From JBOFFI01 sp051657245 (GTDB lineage: Bacteria; Pseudomonadota; Alphaproteobacteria; Holosporales; JBOFFI01): DNA of 9,157 bases. The position numbers were made by a program, and so were the translations under genes. The stretch is taken from assembly GCA_051657245.1 (NCBI GenBank), contig JBOFKI010000059.1, positions 1-9,157 on the forward strand, given 5' to 3'. Positions within the stretch are counted from its first letter, which is position 1. Every line of letters begins with the position of its first letter. Of this stretch, positions 5,369 through 9,157 are shown piece by piece. The notes under the pieces are model-generated. The model did not search any database. It was not told where the DNA came from and saw only the letters and a list, made by a program, of their open reading frames with translations.

Positions 5369-5406
5369 AAAAAAACCATGTGGGCGCCCAATGTTGAACG
5401 CCCACA
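5369..5406 (-). terminator. Rho-independent terminator after secB
   Basis: On the minus strand, TGTGGGCG (5399-5406) pairs with CGCCCACA (5379-5386) around a 12-base loop, followed by TGG and seven T residues (5369-5375). It begins 23 bases after the secB stop. Confidence 0.8.
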
Positions 5407-5429
5407 CGCGGCTTTGCAAAGCTTTAAAT

Positions 5430-5954
5430 TTAATGCTTATGCTGCGCCTGGGTTCCCTCCTGCTCTGCTTCCTCTTCTAGGCGCTGGCGGAGCAATTCAG
5501 CAAAATCAACTGGTTTAAGAAATAAAGGTGGAAAACCGCTTTCTTGCGTCACCCTTGAGATAATCGCACGGACAAAAGGAAACAGTAAGCGAGGGCATTC
5601 CACAAAAAGAATCAAGCGCATCACATCATCTGGAAACCCTGACAACGTGAAAACGCCTGCGTAGTCCAGCTCAATGAGATAAACAGATTTTTGATCCCGC
5701 TCAACCTTTGCTTTGATTTTTAAGCTCACTTCAAAAGATTGCTCGGTCAAATGTTGCCCGCTCACCTCAATATTAACCGTGCTAGAACTTGTGGTTTCTT
5801 GGTTCACTAAATTTTCAATGGGATTTGGATTTTCAAAAGAAAGATCTTTAATATACTGGGCGTTAATCGCAATGCCTTGGGCTTGCCCTTCTGTTCCTGA
5901 AACTTCAGTTTCTTGCGGTGAAACCGCGCCATTTTTCTTTTTTTTATCAGACAT
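5430..5954 (-). CDS. secB: Protein-export chaperone SecB
   Basis: This cytosolic homotetrameric chaperone keeps preproteins unfolded and hands them to SecA. It has 174 residues, a normal alphaproteobacterial length. Family marks are NAQYIKDLSFENPNP (31-45), ECPRLLFPFVRAIISRVTQESGFPPLFLKPVDFAELL, and an acidic, low-complexity C-terminal tail. The start is an ATG at 5952-5954 with AGGA eight bases upstream. The N-terminus is charged and disordered (MSDKKKKNG), as usual. It stands alone between its own likely promoter and a strong terminator. The neighbouring split gene with a signal peptide could be a Sec client, but nothing in the sequence shows it. Confidence 0.95.
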   Translation of the reverse strand: MSDKKKKNGAVSPQETEVSGTEGQAQGIAINAQYIKDLSFENPNPIENLVNQETTSSSTVNIEVSGQHLTEQSFEVSLKIKAKVERDQKSVYLIELDYAGVFTLSGFPDDVMRLILFVECPRLLFPFVRAIISRVTQESGFPPLFLKPVDFAELLRQRLEEEAEQEGTQAQHKH

Positions 5955-6005
5955 TTTGAATTTCCTTTCAATCCTGTAACCGTTTCTCCACTTATTTCCC
6001 CCCCG

Positions 6006-6034
6006 ACAATAAAAGAAAAAATTAGGCGGGTAAA
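6006..6034 (-). promoter_or_regulatory. Possible promoter of secB
   Basis: The minus strand shows TTTACC (6029-6034) and TATTGT (6006-6011) with a 17-base spacer; each matches 4 of 6 consensus positions. It lies about 50 bases before the secB ATG, within the AT-rich 165-base gap after the YbjN-domain gene. Confidence 0.35.
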
Positions 6035-6119
6035 TACGTTCTACCTGTAATTTTATTCAAAAAAGGTAACAAACTCCTAACGAATTTGAAAAATTTTTAA
6101 AAAACAATGGGATAATGCT

Positions 6120-6623
6120 TCAAGCTTCCCCCTCAATTTCAACAAGCGCAGCAAAAATGGCTTCTGAAACAGAGCGTCCCTCTTTCAAAATATATTGAAG
6201 CGCTTGAAAAAGTCGCTCCCCATTAAATAAAATTTCATCTGTTAATTCACTCAAATGATGAAGGGGAATGTCCCTTTTGGGGTAAGCAATTAACGTATAT
6301 TTAAAAATAGGCTTTCGCTCTGAAGGACATAGATAAAATCCTCCTAAGCGCATCTCTTGACTTAAAGCCGATAAAATCTCTAATATAGGTAATTTGCTTT
6401 TTAAAGGAATACGTATATCAAACAGCCCCAACATTTCCATATGATCCGAAGCCTCATCCCAACGAATCACGATTTCAAGGGGTTTTGGAAACGTTTCCAC
6501 CAATAGCAGAAGCTCTGTTGAAGATAATTTTTTATAGGACCAACTATGGGACAAAGCTATATCTTCCCAAAGCAAAATAGGATCTCTTTGGGGCGTTGGT
6601 TCAATCAATGAACGTTTGACCAT
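6120..6623 (-). CDS. YbjN domain-containing protein
   Basis: This is a 167-residue soluble protein of the YbjN family as found in Alphaproteobacteria; the molecular role of that family is not settled. The fit rests on the overall pattern: an N-terminal helix-strand unit ending in Trp, EIVIRWDEASDHMEMLGLFDIRIP (central strands), EILSALSQEMRLGGFYLCPSERKPIFKYTLI, and the C-terminal helix ERLFQALQYILKEGRSVSEAIFAALVEIEGEA. The last matches the family ending (..ADEAVAAALLETVGEA). The ATG at 6621-6623 follows a strong GGAGGAGG. It is 90 bases after the gyrA stop on the same strand, but a probable terminator lies between. Confidence 0.85.
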   Translation of the reverse strand: MVKRSLIEPTPQRDPILLWEDIALSHSWSYKKLSSTELLLLVETFPKPLEIVIRWDEASDHMEMLGLFDIRIPLKSKLPILEILSALSQEMRLGGFYLCPSERKPIFKYTLIAYPKRDIPLHHLSELTDEILFNGERLFQALQYILKEGRSVSEAIFAALVEIEGEA

Positions 6624-6637
6624 CCCTCCTCCAACTT

Positions 6638-6663
6638 AAAAAAAGCCATTCGACACCCGAAGG
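6638..6663 (-). terminator. Probable rho-independent terminator after gyrA
   Basis: On the minus strand, CCTTCG (6658-6663) pairs with CGAA-T-GG (6646-6652) around GGTGT, with one bulged T. C and seven T residues (6638-6644) follow. The stem is short and imperfect. It ends just a few bases before the Shine-Dalgarno sequence of the YbjN-domain gene. Confidence 0.5.
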
Positions 6664-6713
6664 TTCACAAAAACAGGGTAAACTTGCAACCTTTATTTTT
6701 TCTTTTTTTCTAC

Positions 6714-9157
6714 TCAAGAAGCACCTTTTTCTGTAGGTAAAGCTTCCATGGACACACCTGTCGTTTCATCCTCGTCAGTTTCCATCTCGCTCACACGAAC
6801 TACTGAAACCACTTTTTCATCTGGAGCCAAACGGAAAATGACCACACCTTGGGTCCTGCGCCCTGCAATACGAATATCGTGCACAGGACAGCGGATCATC
6901 TGCCCACCATCTGTCAGCAGAATGATCTGGTCTTCTTCATGAACCGGCAGCGCCGCAACAATCAAGCCATTTCGGTTAGAAACCTCCATGGTCGCAACCC
7001 CCTGCCCTCCCCGGCCAGTTCGCCGATAAGCATACGCAGAGGTTCGTTTGCCATAACCACGCTCACTCACCGCGAGGATAAACTGTTCCTGAAGGGCCAT
7101 TTCATCAAATTTTTCTTGGGAAAGCGCGCCACCGTAAGCAAGCAAGCTAGCATCCTCTGAATCTTCTTCCACCGCCTCGTCTGCCCCTTCACTCCGACGC
7201 AAGCGCGCTGCTTGGCGCAGGTAGAGTTCTCGCTCTTCTGGAGAAAAGCCTGTTTTCTCAAGAATGGTCATGGCCACAACCTGATCACCTGAAACCAAGC
7301 GAACCCCGCGAACCCCCGTGGAGGTGCGGCCTGAAAATTGACGAACGTCGCTGACGCAAAAGCGGATGCTGCGGCCATTGCGGGTCGTCAACAAAACGTC
7401 TTGATCTTCCCGGCACACTTGAACCGCGATCAAACGCTCCCCTGCTTCTTCCAATTTCATAGCAATCTTGCCGTTGCCACGAATATTGGTGAAATCAGAA
7501 AGGGCGTTTCGCCTCACGTTCCCTGCAGATGTGACAAAAAGAATGTCTAACCCTTTCCAATCTTCCGGATCTTCTGGTAGAGGCAAAAGGGTCGATAATG
7601 TTTCTTGCTGGGTTAGAGGAAGGATATTAAGCAAGGGTTTACCTCGCCCCTGGGGAGTTCCGATGGGAAGCTCATAAACTTTAAGCTGGTAAGCCTTTCC
7701 CACAGACGTGAAAAAAAGCAATGGCGTGTGGGTTGTGGCAACAAAGACTTCTGAAGAGATATCCTCTTCCCGGGTCGACATCCCCGTTTTGCCTTTACCA
7801 CCTCGACGCTGGGCCCGGTAAGCGGCCAGGGGAACCCGTTTCACATACCCCTTAACGGTGAAGATCACCACCATATCTTCCCGCTGAATCAAGGCTTCTT
7901 CATCCAATGCTAAGTGATCTGCTTCCAAAGCTGTTCTTCTTGGGTCTGCGAACATAGTTCTGACCTCTAGCAGCTCTTTTTTCATCAGCTCAAACAACAG
8001 GGTTTTAGAGCTCAAAATGCTTACATACTCTTGAATTTTGGCAGCAAGCTCCTTCAACTCATCGGTCAGCTTTTCCCGCTCGAGCCCCGTCAATCGGTGC
8101 AAGCGCAACTCAAGGATAGCCTTCACTTGAGCTTCTGTAAACGCATAGCCTTCAGGCCTTAGCTGGGCTTCTCCCTCCCCTAACAGCTTGAGATAATCTG
8201 AAATTTCTTCCACCGGCCAGACCCGCGCCATCAAAGTCTGACGCGCCTGCTGAACGTCTGAAGATTGGCGAATGAGCCGAACAATTTCATCAATATGAGA
8301 AACCGCCACCACAAGCCCTAAAATCAGGTGGGCTCTGTCCCTTACCTTATTCAAGAAGAAACGCGTGCGCCGCGTGATCACTTCTTCCCGAAATTCAATA
8401 AAGGCCTGCAGCACATCTTTCAGGTTCATCTGAAGCGGACGACCAGCATTGAGGGCCAACATATTCACCCCAAAAGACGTCTGAAGCGGCGTCATGGCGT
8501 AGAGGCGGTTCAGGATCACCTCAGGAACCACATCTTTTTTCAGCTCAATCACTACCCGCATGCCGTTGCGGTCTGATTCGTCCCGCAGCTCACTGATCCC
8601 GTCGAGCTCTTTATTCGCGAAAAGCTCCGCAATGCGCTCCACCAAGCGCGCTTTGTTAACCTGATAGGGAAGCTCTGTGATGATGAGAGCAGTTCGGTCT
8701 TTTTTAAGTTCTTCCGTATGGCACTTACCTCGAATCGGCACACTGCCGCGTCCCGTGGTATAGGCGTCACGAATGCCTTTTTTTCCAAGGATAATGCCAC
8801 CCGTTGGGAAGTCGGGCCCTGGAATGTAATCTAAAAGTTCGTCAACCCCCAACTCAGGATTGTCAATCAACGCACAACAGCCATCAATCACTTCCCCCAA
8901 ATTGTGGGTGGGAATGTTGGTCGCCATCCCCACTGCGATTCCCCCGGCGCCATTCACCAACAAATTGGGAAAGCGAGCCGGAAGCACGCAAGGCATCATC
9001 ACCGTGTCATCATAGTTCGGCTGAAAATCAACGGTTTCTTTGTCGTAATCTTCCAGAATGTAATGGGAAATGCGGGTGAGGCGCACCTCTGTATAACGGC
9101 TGGAAGCAGGCTTGTCACCATCCACCGAGCCAAAATTTCCCTGGCCATCCACCAACA
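6714..9157 (-). CDS. gyrA: DNA gyrase subunit A (N-terminus outside the window)
   Basis: GyrA is the breakage-reunion subunit of the A2B2 DNA gyrase that introduces negative supercoils using ATP. About 814 codons are visible; the frame continues past the right edge, and the TTG at 9155 is internal Leu. The catalytic tyrosine lies in SSRYTEVRL (visible residue 21, equal to E. coli Y122). The GyrA box QRRGGKG is at visible residues 449-455 (about 7791-7811), which marks gyrase rather than ParC. The repeated strands of the C-terminal beta-pinwheel follow. An acidic loop (RRSEGADEAVEEDSED) before ALSQEKFDEMALQEQF is an insert common in Alphaproteobacteria. The quinolone-resistance positions 83 and 87 lie just outside the window. 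The acidic C-terminal tail ends at TGA 6714-6716. Confidence 0.98.
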   Translation of the reverse strand, partial: LVDGQGNFGSVDGDKPASSRYTEVRLTRISHYILEDYDKETVDFQPNYDDTVMMPCVLPARFPNLLVNGAGGIAVGMATNIPTHNLGEVIDGCCALIDNPELGVDELLDYIPGPDFPTGGIILGKKGIRDAYTTGRGSVPIRGKCHTEELKKDRTALIITELPYQVNKARLVERIAELFANKELDGISELRDESDRNGMRVVIELKKDVVPEVILNRLYAMTPLQTSFGVNMLALNAGRPLQMNLKDVLQAFIEFREEVITRRTRFFLNKVRDRAHLILGLVVAVSHIDEIVRLIRQSSDVQQARQTLMARVWPVEEISDYLKLLGEGEAQLRPEGYAFTEAQVKAILELRLHRLTGLEREKLTDELKELAAKIQEYVSILSSKTLLFELMKKELLEVRTMFADPRRTALEADHLALDEEALIQREDMVVIFTVKGYVKRVPLAAYRAQRRGGKGKTGMSTREEDISSEVFVATTHTPLLFFTSVGKAYQLKVYELPIGTPQGRGKPLLNILPLTQQETLSTLLPLPEDPEDWKGLDILFVTSAGNVRRNALSDFTNIRGNGKIAMKLEEAGERLIAVQVCREDQDVLLTTRNGRSIRFCVSDVRQFSGRTSTGVRGVRLVSGDQVVAMTILEKTGFSPEERELYLRQAARLRRSEGADEAVEEDSEDASLLAYGGALSQEKFDEMALQEQFILAVSERGYGKRTSAYAYRRTGRGGQGVATMEVSNRNGLIVAALPVHEEDQIILLTDGGQMIRCPVHDIRIAGRRTQGVVIFRLAPDEKVVSVVRVSEMETDEDETTGVSMEALPTEKGAS

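Noticed and set aside
5333..5518. Plus-strand frame containing ERPHAAL, like some transposase C-termini
   Set aside because: It crosses the secB terminator hairpin and the antisense of the secB 3' end, and no other transposase motif accompanies it.
6748..9079. Several frames on both strands within gyrA
   Set aside because: All are shadows of the continuous, fully recognisable gyrA frame.
1..9157. CRISPR array
   Set aside because: I found no regularly spaced direct repeats with unique spacers.

Overview
The window reads as a piece of an alphaproteobacterial chromosome. The GyrA, SecB, YbjN-domain, COQ7, DsbB, YqaA-type membrane and rubrerythrin proteins all look alphaproteobacterial. A fairly AT-rich base composition, decayed insertion sequences, a palindromic repeat and a candidate effector-like protein would suit a host-associated lineage such as the Holosporales or Rickettsiales. 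That placement is inference, because no rRNA or other decisive marker is present.

Layout. Positions 1-975 (+) are insertion-sequence debris: the C-terminal end of an IS982-type transposase abuts a 5'-truncated IS5-type transposase that carries two in-frame amber stops but keeps its DDE catalytic motifs. Positions 1019-1988 (-) hold a rubrerythrin gene with promoter, Shine-Dalgarno sequence and terminator, followed by a small GNAT acetyltransferase. Positions 2110-3810 (+) hold a compact three-gene cluster: a YqaA/VTT-type membrane protein, dsbB (disulfide-bond oxidase, which passes electrons to ubiquinone) and coq7 (a hydroxylase of ubiquinone synthesis). A tRNA-Glu(CTC) gene follows at 3904-3979. 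Positions 4097-4213 hold a palindromic repeat with perfect 20-bp inverted arms and direct repeats shared with the neighbouring gene.

Positions 4198-5075 (-) hold an unusual gene split by a -1 frame change. The first half has a clear Sec signal peptide. The second half has a His/Asp/Cys arrangement that closely follows the YopJ (peptidase C55-like) acetyltransferase family. This is the most interesting locus in the window. Positions 5076-5429 hold its probable promoter, a small IS481-like remnant and the secB terminator. From 5430 to the right edge, secB, a YbjN-domain gene and the 3' part of gyrA all lie on the minus strand.

Functional themes. DsbB and COQ7 meet at the quinone pool, and the rubrerythrin next door suggests peroxide or iron handling. 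SecB would serve Sec export, the route the split gene's signal peptide would use. The gyrA/ybjN/secB block is ordinary housekeeping. All assignments come from reading sequence motifs; no database search was run.
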